From Lewinellaceae bacterium (GTDB lineage: Bacteria > Bacteroidota > Bacteroidia > Chitinophagales > Saprospiraceae), in the NCBI GenBank assembly GCA_020636045.1, contig JACJYP010000001.1, positions 542,001 through 606,000 of the forward strand: a stretch of DNA of 64,000 nt, read 5' to 3'. A program made the position numbers and the translations under genes. This document shows positions 1-8,696 of this stretch, piece after piece. The notes beneath the pieces are model-generated. The model had not been told where the DNA came from and did no database searches. It worked only from the letters and a program-made list of their open reading frames with translations. The stretch's first letter is position 1, and every line of letters starts with the position of its first letter.

Positions 1-189
1 GCGGTCGAGGTAGTCTTCCGCTACAAAGCCTTTGACTTCGCAGGCAAAACGTGTTTTAAAAAGGGTGGCGTCGAAAAGCGTGATCATATTAGCCCCGCTA
101 ACGCCCTGCTGTAAACCACTGAGGTACGTATCTATATTGTTACCAATGGGGGTAATGGCTCCAATGCCTGTTACGACGACTCGCTTCAT
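1..189 (-). CDS. fabF: 3-oxoacyl-ACP synthase II, N-terminal fragment
   Basis: The first 63 codons of a gene that runs off the left edge. The product begins MKRVVVTGIGAITPIGNN, the typical opening of the FabF/KAS II condensing enzymes, which elongate fatty acids by joining malonyl-ACP to a growing acyl-ACP in the cytoplasm. The catalytic Cys-His-His residues lie outside the window. It sits directly downstream of acpP on the same strand, the usual acpP-fabF arrangement, separated by about 240 bp that hold two hairpins. The start at 189 is the only ATG that gives the conserved N-terminus. The family call is firm despite the short length. Confidence 0.93.
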   Translation of the reverse strand, partial: MKRVVVTGIGAITPIGNNIDTYLSGLQQGVSGANMITLFDATLFKTRFACEVKGFVAEDYLDR

Positions 190-327
190 ATTGTTCTAAT
201 GGATATTTCTGATGTGTATCTCCTGTGGGAGGATGGCTGTGATAACGAGCAAAGGTAAAACTTCGACTTTAATACCCGTTACTGCTATATGAGGTATTTC
301 AGGAATAATAAGCGATAATGACACAAA

Positions 328-385
328 CCGAAGGAATACCTTCGGAAAAAACTAAAAGGTTCGAAGCGTGCGCTTCGAACCTTTT
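328..385 (-). terminator. Two hairpins between acpP and fabF
   Basis: Read on the minus strand after acpP, a perfect 15-bp stem with a 2-nt loop (354-368 pairs with 371-385) is followed by TTTTAGTTTTTT, the form of an intrinsic terminator. A second 7-bp stem (328-334 with 339-345) follows at once. Because fabF continues in the same direction, this may be a partial terminator that keeps acpP transcripts more abundant than fabF transcripts. That role is inference; the inverted repeats are seen directly. Confidence 0.7.
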
Positions 386-431
386 AAGCAACAAAACCCG
401 GGTATCAATCAGGTGCGTCTATATCAAGTAT

Positions 432-668
432 TTAGCTTGTATGGGCTTCGAGGTATTCAATTGCCTGACCGACAGTCTGAATTTTTTCTGCCTGGTCGTC
501 AGGAATATTCACGTCGAACTCTTTTTCGAACTCCATAATGAGTTCTACCGTATCAAGAGAGTCGGCGCCGAGGTCCTGAATGAAGTTGGCATCATTGGTT
601 ACCTCTGTGTCTTCTACACCCAGTTTGTCAACGATGATCTTTTTAACTCGATCGGCTACATTTGCCAT
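432..668 (-). CDS. acpP: Acyl carrier protein
   Basis: A 78-residue acidic protein of full family length. It carries the phosphopantetheine attachment motif GADSLD with the modified serine at residue 37. ACP shuttles acyl chains among the fatty-acid synthase enzymes in the cytoplasm and also supplies lipid A and phospholipid acyltransferases. It lies upstream of fabF on the same strand, so the two probably form a fatty-acid synthesis transcript. A TTTCTTTG element on the minus strand about 45 bp before the start resembles the phylum's promoter -7 box but departs from the TA consensus. Nothing unusual in the protein. Confidence 0.98.
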   Translation of the reverse strand: MANVADRVKKIIVDKLGVEDTEVTNDANFIQDLGADSLDTVELIMEFEKEFDVNIPDDQAEKIQTVGQAIEYLEAHTS

Positions 669-927
669 GTTTTTCTAAAACTTTAGTGAAAAAATTCAAT
701 TTTTCGAGGGGCAAAGAAACGGCTATCCCGACGTTTTAAAAAATTTTTGCCCCTGAATTTTTAACACTCGATCGCGCACTACTTATTTTAGATTTTGTAT
801 ATATGACACTTACCTTGCTTTTTTTCATTCGCCCTGGCCAGATTAAATTTTGATAACATTTTACATATCCCGGGGTTTTTCTATTTGTGGCATAGTTTTT
901 TACTTATAAGATTTTGGCTGATTGCAC

Positions 928-935
928 TACATTTG
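928..935 (+). promoter_or_regulatory. Promoter -7 element of pyk
   Basis: TACATTTG fits the Bacteroidota -7 consensus TAnnTTTG. It lies 47 bp before the ATG at 983 and downstream of the longer TTG-started frame at 914, so it also argues for the shorter start. No clear -33 TTTG was seen at the expected distance. The 669-982 gap between acpP and pyk appears to hold only divergent promoters. Confidence 0.55.
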
Positions 936-982
936 CAACGCCCTCTTATTGTAGTTTGTACACTAAAAATAATTTTGGGACC

Positions 983-2473
983 ATGACTCTCGCAGAAGCT
1001 GCTACCTTGCTTGAAAAAAATAAACCTGCTATGCGCAAAGACGGTTCACAAAACACCAAGATCGTCGCAACCGTAGGCCCTGCCTGCAACACGTATGAAA
1101 AATTACTGGCACTGGTGAAAGCCGGCGTGGACGTATTCAGGCTCAATTTCAGCCATGGCAACCATGCCGACCACCTGAAAGTGATAGAACACGTTCAGAG
1201 TATCAATCACGAATACAATACCCACATCGGCCTCCTGGCCGATCTGCAGGGGCCGAAACTCCGCGTGGGCAAGATCCGCGACAATGCACTTCCGCTTTCC
1301 GAAGGCGATGTTATCACGATCGTCAACGATATCAATGCAGAAGGCACGAAAGACGCTATTTACATGTCTTACGATCAGTTTGCTGAAGACTGCAAAGTCG
1401 GTGAGCGCATCCTGATGGACGATGGCAAGCTGGTTTTTGAAGTGGTGTCGACCAACGATAAAGATACCGTAAAACTCAAATGCCAGCACGGCGGAGTATT
1501 GAGCAGTAACAAGGGTGTCAACCTGCCCGATACCAATGTCAACCTGCCGTCCATGACCGAAAAAGACCGGACAGACCTTGACTTTATCCTGACCCAACCC
1601 GTCAACTGGATCGCCCTGTCATTCGTCCGCAAGCCGGAGGACCTCACGGATCTGAAAAGGATACTCGACGAGCAGAGACACCCCGCCAAGGTGATGGCCA
1701 AGATCGAAAAACCCGAAGCGGTCAGGAATATTCGCGAGATCATCAAATCGGCCAACGGGATCATGATCGCACGGGGCGACCTCGGTGTGGAGATGCCGAT
1801 TGAAAAACTCCCGACCACGCAAAAGGAGATCGTCGGCTTGTGCATGCAATACGCCCGCCCGGTGATCGTGGCCACCCAACTCATGGACAGCATGATCACC
1901 AACCCCTCTCCCACGCGTGCGGAAGTCACCGACGTAGCCAACGCCGTGCTCGACGGCACGGATGCCGTGATGCTGAGCGGTGAAACCTCGGTGGGAAAAC
2001 ACCCCGAACTGGTGGTGCAATACATGGGCAAGATCATCGCTGAAACGGAAAATCAGTACTGGCCCCAGATCAAGAGCAAGCGCCCGACGGCGGTGGACAA
2101 ATCGAAACTGTTCTACTCCGACGTCGTCTGTTTCAACGCCTGCCGGGTAGCGGAAGAGATCGGTGCGAAAGGCATCATCGGAATGACGACATCGGGCTAT
2201 ACGGCCTTTAAAGTCAGCAGTTTCCGACCGAATGCCCGTATTTTTATCTTCAGCGACCACCTCAATATGCTCAATACCATGAACCTGATCTGGGGGGTAC
2301 AGTGCTTCTACTATGACCGGTTCACTACGACCGACGAAACCATTCAGGACTGCACAGACATCCTCCGGGAAGGCGGGTTTGTCAATAGCGGCGATACCAT
2401 CATCAACACGGGTTCAATGCCATTGTACAAGCGCTACCGGACCAATATGCTGAAGGTGACTTTGGTTGACTAA
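983..2473 (+). CDS. pyk: Pyruvate kinase
   Basis: Catalyses the last ATP-yielding step of glycolysis, phosphoenolpyruvate plus ADP to pyruvate plus ATP, in the cytoplasm. The 496-residue product shows the N-terminal barrel strand TKIVATVGPA, the substrate loop RLNFSHG, the active-site signature IARGDLGVEMP and the ADEV-like segment TRAEVTDVANAVLDGTDAVML, followed by the C-terminal regulatory domain. The frame stays open back to a TTG at 914, but that codon lies upstream of the TACATTTG promoter element, so the ATG at 983 is preferred. An ATG at 1031 just before the conserved core is also possible. It is monocistronic and ends at a long convergent hairpin shared with the Fur-family gene. Confidence 0.96.
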   Translation: MTLAEAATLLEKNKPAMRKDGSQNTKIVATVGPACNTYEKLLALVKAGVDVFRLNFSHGNHADHLKVIEHVQSINHEYNTHIGLLADLQGPKLRVGKIRDNALPLSEGDVITIVNDINAEGTKDAIYMSYDQFAEDCKVGERILMDDGKLVFEVVSTNDKDTVKLKCQHGGVLSSNKGVNLPDTNVNLPSMTEKDRTDLDFILTQPVNWIALSFVRKPEDLTDLKRILDEQRHPAKVMAKIEKPEAVRNIREIIKSANGIMIARGDLGVEMPIEKLPTTQKEIVGLCMQYARPVIVATQLMDSMITNPSPTRAEVTDVANAVLDGTDAVMLSGETSVGKHPELVVQYMGKIIAETENQYWPQIKSKRPTAVDKSKLFYSDVVCFNACRVAEEIGAKGIIGMTTSGYTAFKVSSFRPNARIFIFSDHLNMLNTMNLIWGVQCFYYDRFTTTDETIQDCTDILREGGFVNSGDTIINTGSMPLYKRYRTNMLKVTLVD

Positions 2474-2492
2474 ATGTAAAGTAGCATTAGCC

Positions 2493-2543
2493 GAAACAGA
2501 AACGCCGCCAGGGATCATCTTTCCCTGGCGGCGTTTCTGTTTC
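2493..2543. terminator. Bidirectional terminator hairpin
   Basis: A perfect 22-bp inverted repeat (2493-2514 with 2522-2543) with a 7-nt loop sits between the convergent ends of pyk and the Fur-family gene. It is GC-rich in the middle with A/T-rich bases at both feet, so it could stop transcription from either side. Confidence 0.85.
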
Positions 2544-2554
2544 AGTTGGCACGG

Positions 2555-3079
2555 TTAATCACCCCAGCCCGGCTCGTCTTCAAGCACCTTGGGTTGTTTG
2601 CGCACGATCCCGAACTCCATCTCTTTCTGACAGGTGCCGCATATGCCGTAAAAATTGAGCGAATGATGGGTGATCTTGAAGTTCAGCAACTCCCCGACCA
2701 TATCTTTGATCTGCTGGACACGCGGGTCGCAAAACTCCACCACCTTGCCGCAATTGGCGCAAATAACGTGGTCGTGCTGCTTGTAGCCGTACGACTTTTC
2801 ATACTGCGCCAGATTTTTTCCGAACTGGTGTTTTTTCACCAGGTCACATGACACCAGCAACTCCAGTGTATTGTATACAGTGGCCCGGCTTACGCGGTAG
2901 TTCCTGTTTTTCATATGGATATAAAGCGCTTCGGCGTCAAAATGGTCGTTGCGTTTGTATATCTCTTCCAGGATGGCAAAACGTTCAGGGGTTTTGCGAA
3001 AGCCGTTTTTTTCCAGTTGTGCCGCGAAAATATTGAGCACCTGCTGGATCAGTTCCTGTTCGTTGCGTTGCGCTGTCAT
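2555..3079 (-). CDS. Fur-family metal-responsive regulator
   Basis: A 174-residue winged-helix repressor of the Fur/PerR/Zur family, which binds operator DNA when loaded with a metal ion. Visible features are the DNA-binding segment RVSRATVYNTLELL, the metal-rich HDH-ICANCG stretch and a second Cys pair GICGTC; the two CxxC pairs form the structural zinc site of the family. Which metal or peroxide it senses cannot be read from the motif alone. The frame is open to 3169, but a TATTTTTG promoter element at 3098-3105 and the family's usual N-terminus favour the ATG at 3079. No dedicated target gene sits beside it. Confidence 0.93.
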   Translation of the reverse strand: MTAQRNEQELIQQVLNIFAAQLEKNGFRKTPERFAILEEIYKRNDHFDAEALYIHMKNRNYRVSRATVYNTLELLVSCDLVKKHQFGKNLAQYEKSYGYKQHDHVICANCGKVVEFCDPRVQQIKDMVGELLNFKITHHSLNFYGICGTCQKEMEFGIVRKQPKVLEDEPGWGD

Positions 3080-3097
3080 AACTGTCTGATATTTGAA

Positions 3098-3105
3098 CAA
3101 AAATA
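3098..3105 (-). promoter_or_regulatory. Promoter -7 element of the Fur-family gene
   Basis: TATTTTTG on the minus strand matches TAnnTTTG and lies 19 bp before the chosen ATG at 3079, predicting a very short leader. It lies inside the longer open frame, which is a reason to reject the upstream start at 3169. Confidence 0.55.
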
Positions 3106-3174
3106 CCGCTTTGCGCACATAAAACAGCGGAACGCACCATAATGTTTGTTGCTGGCAGATGCAGGACAAAGCGT

Positions 3175-5421
3175 TTATCGCGCCAGTATTCGCTTCAGTG
3201 CAGCGAGGCTTTTCCGGTTCTCTTCGGAATAAAAAGACTGCATCAGATCCAGTTTTTCGCGCGTGCTGAGGTGCAGGCTCATCGATGCTTCATTTTGTTT
3301 GTGCACGGGCCGGTACAGGAATCGCACCACTTCCAGTTTGTTTTTGCCGAGCACATCGTCGAGCAGCGCGAGGGTATTGTCCTGGTCGAAGTCTTGCATG
3401 GCCGTCAGGCTGGCCGCAGCGCTGGCCGGGGTGATCAGGTTGTGCAGAATACCTTTAGAATCGCTCTTTACGATCGGATCGATCTTTTGCCAGCAGCGTA
3501 TCTGTACGAATACCACGCCGCCGGTGTGTTCCAGGATCCAGTCGCGGAATGTATGCACGAAGCGGGCTGCCAGCGTGATGCCATAGTTGTCGCGAAATCC
3601 CGCGTCCATGGCCTCTACGGAAGGGTCGGTAGGCAGCCACACGTTGGGCAGGATGAGCGGATATGTACAATTCATGCGGAGCGCGCTGGTAAATGCCAGA
3701 CTGTCGGCTTCCTGGCCCGCAAATAACTTACCGAAGTCGACTCCGTCAATCTCCATTTCAGATGCCAGGTGGCCGTGCTCTGGCGGCTTCATCAGGTACG
3801 AAACGCCTTGCGGGCTGATGAGCAGGCGGCGCGCATCGTTAAGCACGAACGGCGATACGACCATCATCGGCACCGTGGCATTTCGCTCCGGCTGCCGGTA
3901 GTCGGCCAGGCGTTTTGAAAAGAGACCGTGGCAGTTTTCGTTCAGTTGACTTTCAAAAAGATAGCCCCTGTCTTTCCGGTAAGTATAATTGCCCGAACGG
4001 AAGGATGATATGGGAAAAAAGAGGTCGTTGGAGATCACGGCAAAAGTAACCGGATTGAGCAGATCCTTGCTGATATCCTGCAGGAGCGTTGAATCGTAAA
4101 CGGACAACGTTTCTCCATTATGATGTCGCAAATACACTTCACGTATGTATGCGGCGCCGAGCATGCCTCCCGAAGCGCCCGAGATCAGCGCCGTTTGACT
4201 CATCAGTTTTCCGTTGGTCGCGCGGTCGGCCTGCTGGAGCGTATGCAGGGTCCACAAAGACGAACGCATGCCGCCTCCGCTCACGCACATGAACACGATC
4301 TTGGGTCTGGGATTGCCGGCACGGCGGTTTTTCTCCAGCCAGTTGTCAAGGATGCGCAAAGTAGCGGCCTTGTCTTTTTGCTGGTTTTCGGCGCTGCATA
4401 GTTTTTGCATTGCCGGATAGGAATAAGCGGCGCGATTTTCCTCCCGGTAATCAAGTCCGTAGGCGCGGTTGCGGTAGTTGAACAGCCCGAATCCGGTTAT
4501 GTAGTTTACGGCAAACAGCAGACAAACGAATACCAAAGGCCCCCAGCGCCTGAACCAGAAAGTGATGGCGCCAAACATCGACATGATAATACTGGCCAGG
4601 ATAAAAACGGTGGCGCCGGTAGGTATTCGTACCCATTCGCTGTCCATAAAAATGCCCTGCGCCATCAGCGTGAGCAAAGCCACCACCTGCACAATGACGG
4701 CGTTCAGGTGATTTTGGCGAAACACTTTTGCCAGCATTTCCGGGTTGTAGTGCGCCACGCTGCGCACCAAACGCAGTCTGAAACGCTCGGTCAGATAAGT
4801 ATCCACCCGCCAGCGGGTGGCACCTTCCCGGATCTCCCAAATGGTGGGAAGCCGGTATCCGGGAGCCAGTAGCCGCCCGCCCGGGCTCGGAATAAACGTA
4901 CCCGGCCGTAGAAAAGAAGCGATGTCTTTATTGGTAAGGTACAGATACCCTACGAGCAATACGATCAGGGAAACAGAACCCAGGATAAATCCTGTGATAT
5001 TCCAGAGCACTTCGGCGGTGTGCGTGAGTTCATCGTACCACTGAAAGCGCGTGGAGGCAATCAGAAAAGTGAGAAAAAATGCCAGGGGGATCAGGCTGTT
5101 ATTCAGGCAAAACTTGGTGAACGGAGCGCTGAGAGTCGCCAGAAAAGGGAAACGGTTGGCAGCAAGCAGGTAGGTGGTGAGGTTCCAGATCATCACAAAA
5201 GCCCCGAAAGAGGCGCCGGTGATCAGGAAACTCAAAAAATTCACCTTTCCCAAATATTCAGGTGTCAGGATCAGATAATGCATCCCGAAAAAGCGCCCGA
5301 CCATACCGGTCATCAGCAGCGCCAGAAATAACCACAGGCCGATCAATACGAGGTGGTTGCGGAAGTGCAGGGCAAGCAGTCGCAGCGGAAAAGAGTAATA
5401 GATCTGGCGAAAAGTGGTCAT
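3175..5421 (-). CDS. Multi-pass membrane patatin-like phospholipase
   Basis: A 748-residue protein with two parts. Roughly residues 20-315 contain several hydrophobic membrane segments. From about residue 373 follows a patatin-type lipid acyl hydrolase domain, with the oxyanion loop SGGGMR at 381-386 and the nucleophile elbow GASGG with Ser417; the AMDAGFRDNYG segment around residue 600 should provide the catalytic Asp. It is therefore likely a Ser-Asp dyad lipase anchored in the cytoplasmic membrane. The ATG at 5421 is preceded by AAGGAG at ideal spacing, a strong ribosome binding site for this phylum, and is chosen over an in-frame start at 5466. The natural substrate is unknown. It lies downstream of the CorC/LptC group on the same strand. 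Confidence 0.85.
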   Translation of the reverse strand: MTTFRQIYYSFPLRLLALHFRNHLVLIGLWLFLALLMTGMVGRFFGMHYLILTPEYLGKVNFLSFLITGASFGAFVMIWNLTTYLLAANRFPFLATLSAPFTKFCLNNSLIPLAFFLTFLIASTRFQWYDELTHTAEVLWNITGFILGSVSLIVLLVGYLYLTNKDIASFLRPGTFIPSPGGRLLAPGYRLPTIWEIREGATRWRVDTYLTERFRLRLVRSVAHYNPEMLAKVFRQNHLNAVIVQVVALLTLMAQGIFMDSEWVRIPTGATVFILASIIMSMFGAITFWFRRWGPLVFVCLLFAVNYITGFGLFNYRNRAYGLDYREENRAAYSYPAMQKLCSAENQQKDKAATLRILDNWLEKNRRAGNPRPKIVFMCVSGGGMRSSLWTLHTLQQADRATNGKLMSQTALISGASGGMLGAAYIREVYLRHHNGETLSVYDSTLLQDISKDLLNPVTFAVISNDLFFPISSFRSGNYTYRKDRGYLFESQLNENCHGLFSKRLADYRQPERNATVPMMVVSPFVLNDARRLLISPQGVSYLMKPPEHGHLASEMEIDGVDFGKLFAGQEADSLAFTSALRMNCTYPLILPNVWLPTDPSVEAMDAGFRDNYGITLAARFVHTFRDWILEHTGGVVFVQIRCWQKIDPIVKSDSKGILHNLITPASAAASLTAMQDFDQDNTLALLDDVLGKNKLEVVRFLYRPVHKQNEASMSLHLSTREKLDLMQSFYSEENRKSLAALKRILAR

Positions 5422-5506
5422 AAAAGGCTCCTTACGGGTACTTAACGCATACAATCGCCCGCGCAACTCCGCACGGGCGCATATTTGAAAAACGTTGTGA
5501 TTCCGC

Positions 5507-6499
5507 TTATTGCAGCAGTACCCTTACCGTTTCGATCTTCCGGTCGCTCACCAGTTCCAGGATAAAGGTTTTGCCATCCAGTTCGAGTTGCGCACCCTGT
5601 TCGGGAATGGTTTGGGTAGTAGTGACCAGATAGCCCGAAAGGGTGTTGTACGTGCCTGTAGGTAAATCAAGGTCGGGATATTTTTCATTCAGGTACTCCA
5701 CTTTCAGGCGCCCCGAAAAAAGAAATTCCCGCTCGCTCATCCGCACGTCAATGAACTCTTCCTGGTCGTGTTCGTCATCGATGTCGCCAAAAAGTTGTTC
5801 CAGCGCGTCTTCGAGCGTTACAAGACCGGCAAGGCTGCCGTATTCATCGACCACGCAGGCGATGTTTGTCCTGTTTTTGATAAATTTATTCAGCAGGTCA
5901 TTCACCTGGATGGTTTCCGGGACAAAATTGATCGGCATCACCATGCTCCGGATGCTGTGCGGGTTGGTAAATAACTGCTGCACATGAACGTAACCCAATA
6001 CGCGGTCGAGATCGCCGTCGGTCACGAGGATGCGCGAGAGACTGCTTTCTATGAACAATTGCCGCAGTTCATCCACAGGGGCCTGCACGTCGATGTGAAC
6101 GATCTCCGGGCGCGGCGCCATGCAGTCGTGTGCGCGTACCTGTTTCAGGTGAAGCGCATTTTCCAGCAGCGCCATTTCCACCTCTTCTTCGCCGGGTGTG
6201 CCCGATACGTTTTGTTGCACCAGGTATTCAAGCAGGGCCGCATCGCCGCCGTCCGAGGTGTTTTTGTAAATATTTCGGAAGATCAGGTTTTTGAAAAGCA
6301 GGAGAAAAAAGAACAGGACCAGCACGACCAGTGCAGGGGCCACTACACCGGTACCGAACACGTAGGAAAGCGGGGGAATAAATACCAGCGCTGCCAGAGC
6401 GCCCAGAACCGCAAGCAACCAGATGGCCGGAAATGTCTGACTACCGATGCGCAACGCAGAGGTCCAGCTTAAAAATCGTTTTGAAGACGGTTCGTCCAT
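5507..6499 (-). CDS. CBS-domain CorC/HlyC-type membrane protein (GldE-like)
   Basis: A 330-residue protein with two hydrophobic segments near the N-terminus (WLLAVLGALAALVFI and APALVVLVLFFFLLLF), a CBS pair (from about HDCMAPRPEIVHI through GLVTLEDALEQLFGDI) and a C-terminal CorC_HlyC domain (about the last 80 residues). Relatives are magnesium/cobalt efflux proteins, hemolysin-C-like proteins and the gliding protein GldE, but those normally carry a full DUF21 domain of about four membrane segments; here the membrane part is short. The ATG at 6499 is preferred; an in-frame TTG at 6559 would add 20 residues. It follows lptC on the same strand. Its transport function is unproven. Confidence 0.8.
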   Translation of the reverse strand: MDEPSSKRFLSWTSALRIGSQTFPAIWLLAVLGALAALVFIPPLSYVFGTGVVAPALVVLVLFFFLLLFKNLIFRNIYKNTSDGGDAALLEYLVQQNVSGTPGEEEVEMALLENALHLKQVRAHDCMAPRPEIVHIDVQAPVDELRQLFIESSLSRILVTDGDLDRVLGYVHVQQLFTNPHSIRSMVMPINFVPETIQVNDLLNKFIKNRTNIACVVDEYGSLAGLVTLEDALEQLFGDIDDEHDQEEFIDVRMSEREFLFSGRLKVEYLNEKYPDLDLPTGTYNTLSGYLVTTTQTIPEQGAQLELDGKTFILELVSDRKIETVRVLLQ

Positions 6500-6571
6500 G
6501 ATGGCAGGTTTTTCAGACTTTAATATCGCAAATATCTCTTCCTGCACGTAAGAAATCAATAATCACAGGTA

Positions 6572-7141
6572 TTATTTCAATACGTCGTCCAGTTGCTCCA
6601 CCTTGATCCGGCCTTTTGGCACCGTGATCTTCCAATAGGAAAAATCCTGTTCGGCTTCCAGGCCGTAGCCGTAGATCACTTCTCCGGGCTTGGTCACTTT
6701 CACAAATTTTTCGGTGAAGACCTTGGCCGTTTTTTCGTCCCAGATCAACTCTTCCGTTTCGAGTTTTTCCTGTTCGGCAGTGGTAAGCACCACACTGTCG
6801 CGGGCAACGATCTGCCCTTTTTCCTGATAGCGCATCGCCTTTTTGGCCGTCAGCGTACTTTTAATGGAGAGATCGGGTTCCAAAAACTCGATCTTTACAC
6901 TTTCGGGAAACTCCTGCCTCGGGTTTTCACGGTCGATGTAGTTGTACATCACGGGGCCGGTTACCCGCACCCGCACGATGGCGCTGTCCGAATAGAGGAT
7001 CTCTACATCGCGGGCCGTTTCAACGGCTACGTCGTCCAGGGTGTACACCTGCCTCGTTTCTTTTTTCAGATCGCGGCAAGCGTATGCGATGCCGACGAGC
7101 GGGAAAATAAAAAAGGACCAATAGATCAGTCGCAACTTCAT
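6572..7141 (-). CDS. lptC: LPS export periplasmic protein LptC
   Basis: A 189-residue protein with an N-terminal hydrophobic segment ending in the lipobox-like GIAYAC, then a beta-rich domain containing ESVKIEFLEPDLSIKSTLTA and DSVVLTTAEQEKLETEELIW, the typical LptC/OstA repeat pattern in which unwanted phenotypes of the LPS path are not needed to recognise it. LptC links the LptBFG transporter in the inner membrane to LptA and passes lipopolysaccharide across the periplasm. The possible Cys22 lipidation is a guess. Its start overlaps the stop of the upstream membrane gene (ATGA at 7138-7141), so the two are translationally coupled. No lptA or lptB is in the window. Confidence 0.88.
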   Translation of the reverse strand: MKLRLIYWSFFIFPLVGIAYACRDLKKETRQVYTLDDVAVETARDVEILYSDSAIVRVRVTGPVMYNYIDRENPRQEFPESVKIEFLEPDLSIKSTLTAKKAMRYQEKGQIVARDSVVLTTAEQEKLETEELIWDEKTAKVFTEKFVKVTKPGEVIYGYGLEAEQDFSYWKITVPKGRIKVEQLDDVLK

Positions 7142-7644
7142 GAGATCAGACTTTTAAGTCCGAAACGAAATACCAGCAACAATGCTGCTACGATCAGCAG
7201 CAAGTATTGCACCGGCACGTGTACCCAGGCTACCAGATGCAGGCGGTCGAGAAAGTACATCAGCACGAATACGGAAGCGATCATGATCATCAGGCCGGAT
7301 AATTTTCCAAAGCCGGGAATTTGCTCGAAGGAAACATTGCGGCGGATCAGCCCCAGCGTGAGTATCATGGAAAACAGCGGCAGCACCTGAGTGAGCAGAT
7401 TGACATTGAAAATGCTGCCGCCCCGCTCGAATAAAAACAGGTAAACAGCCAGCGCCGCAGCGAAAATGCCGGGTACGCAGATCAGGTAAACGAGTGCGGA
7501 GTAAAGATATTTCCAGGGCGACAGGTGCCCTTCTCCTCTGCCAAAAATGCCGGCAAGCAATGCTGTGAAAGGAATGGCCAGAAAAAAAGCCAGGACGACG
7601 ATCGGATTCTGGCTGAGGTAGTCGAAAAACTCGCGTAAGGTCAT
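7138..7644 (-). CDS. Hypothetical membrane protein coupled to lptC
   Basis: A 168-residue protein with about four to five hydrophobic segments and almost no soluble domain: one near residues 15-30, one near 55-75, one near 85-105, and two in the last 60 residues. I recognise no family. Its stop overlaps the start of lptC by four bases, which suggests co-expression and perhaps an envelope role. The ATG at 7644 (MTLREFFDYLSQNP) is chosen over an in-frame start at 7698, which would add a stretch lying in the short divergent promoter region shared with the FemAB-like gene. Confidence 0.7.
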   Translation of the reverse strand: MTLREFFDYLSQNPIVVLAFFLAIPFTALLAGIFGRGEGHLSPWKYLYSALVYLICVPGIFAAALAVYLFLFERGGSIFNVNLLTQVLPLFSMILTLGLIRRNVSFEQIPGFGKLSGLMIMIASVFVLMYFLDRLHLVAWVHVPVQYLLLIVAALLLVFRFGLKSLIS

Positions 7645-7709
7645 GCCGTTTGTTGTTTTTGCCTGCCTGTGGCAGGAAATTTGGTTTACCGGCAGCAAAA
7701 ATAGACAAC

Positions 7710-8672
7710 GTGTCGGAGCAAAAAGTGCGATATGCCGAAATATGCAAGCGCCACTACGTGCCGTTGCAGCTGCAACCCTGGTGGCTCGATGCCGTTTGCG
7801 GGCAGGAACACTGGGATGTTTGCCTGTCCAGCAACGGAAGCGGACAGGTCGTCGGCGCGCTGCCCTACTGTTGCAAAAAGTATTTTTTCGGGAAAACGAT
7901 TGTCCAGCCGCCGCTGACCAGCTACGGAGGCCCCTGGTTTTTTATCGATCCTGAAAAACTGAAAAAACCGGGCTCAAGGTATCAACAGGAATACAAAGTA
8001 CTGGAGGAATTGATCCGGCAACTGCCGCCTACCGTGTTCTACCGGCAGAATTTTCACCCCGACATAAAGAACTGGCTGCCTTTTTTCTGGGACGGATTTC
8101 GCGAAACCACGCGCTACACGTATCAGTTTGACCATCCTGGCGATCTTGAAAAGATCGAGACAGGTTTTAAAAACACCCTCCGGACCGACCTGAAAAAAGC
8201 GGGGCGGTCGGTCGAGGTACATCGGCAGGACGATGCCATAGATGCAGTGTTCCGGTTGCACGAACAGTCATTTCTCCGGCAAAACAAACGCCCGCCCTAT
8301 ACTCTGGAAGTCTGCCGCCGCCTGAACGCCGCTTTGTTGCAACGCGGTCAGGTTGCCTGCTGGCTGGCCCTCGATCGGCATAGCGGCGAACCGCATGCCG
8401 GCCTCTGCGTGGCATACGATACGCGGCGGGCGGGCATTCTGCTTACGGGTACCGACCCGGCCCATAAAAGCGCTTCCGCCATTTGGCTGTTGTTTTGGGA
8501 AGCGATCGTTTTTTGTCTGGAAAAGAATCTGAGCCTCGATTTCGAGGGGAGCATGGACCGGAACATCGAGCGTGGATTCCGGGCATTTGGCGCCGATCTG
8601 GTACCTTATCACAGCATCTGGAGGCCCGGCAACCGGGTGCTGGACATCGCCTACCGACTCATCAAACAATAA
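7710..8672 (+). CDS. FemAB/GNAT-like acyltransferase
   Basis: A 320-residue protein matching the Acetyltransf_6/FemAB-like fold: an N-terminal half with VVGALPYCCKKYFFGKTIVQPP and SYGGPWF, and a C-terminal GNAT half with TGTDPAHKSASAIWLLFWEAI and LSLDFEGSMDRNIERGFRAFGA. Such proteins transfer amino acids or acyl groups to peptidoglycan precursors, sugars or lipids; the exact acceptor cannot be told. The frame opens at a TTG at 7650, but the GTG at 7710 (MSEQKVRYAEICKRHYVPLQ) gives the normal family N-terminus and is preferred. It is divergent from the lptC group and convergent with the GbsR-type gene. Confidence 0.8.
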   Translation: MSEQKVRYAEICKRHYVPLQLQPWWLDAVCGQEHWDVCLSSNGSGQVVGALPYCCKKYFFGKTIVQPPLTSYGGPWFFIDPEKLKKPGSRYQQEYKVLEELIRQLPPTVFYRQNFHPDIKNWLPFFWDGFRETTRYTYQFDHPGDLEKIETGFKNTLRTDLKKAGRSVEVHRQDDAIDAVFRLHEQSFLRQNKRPPYTLEVCRRLNAALLQRGQVACWLALDRHSGEPHAGLCVAYDTRRAGILLTGTDPAHKSASAIWLLFWEAIVFCLEKNLSLDFEGSMDRNIERGFRAFGADLVPYHSIWRPGNRVLDIAYRLIKQ

Positions 8673-8696
8673 CAGTATTTGTGCCGGAAATAAAAA

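Noticed and set aside
914..982. Longer pyruvate kinase starting at TTG 914
   Set aside because: It lies upstream of the TACATTTG promoter element, and the added residues do not match the usual N-terminus of the family.
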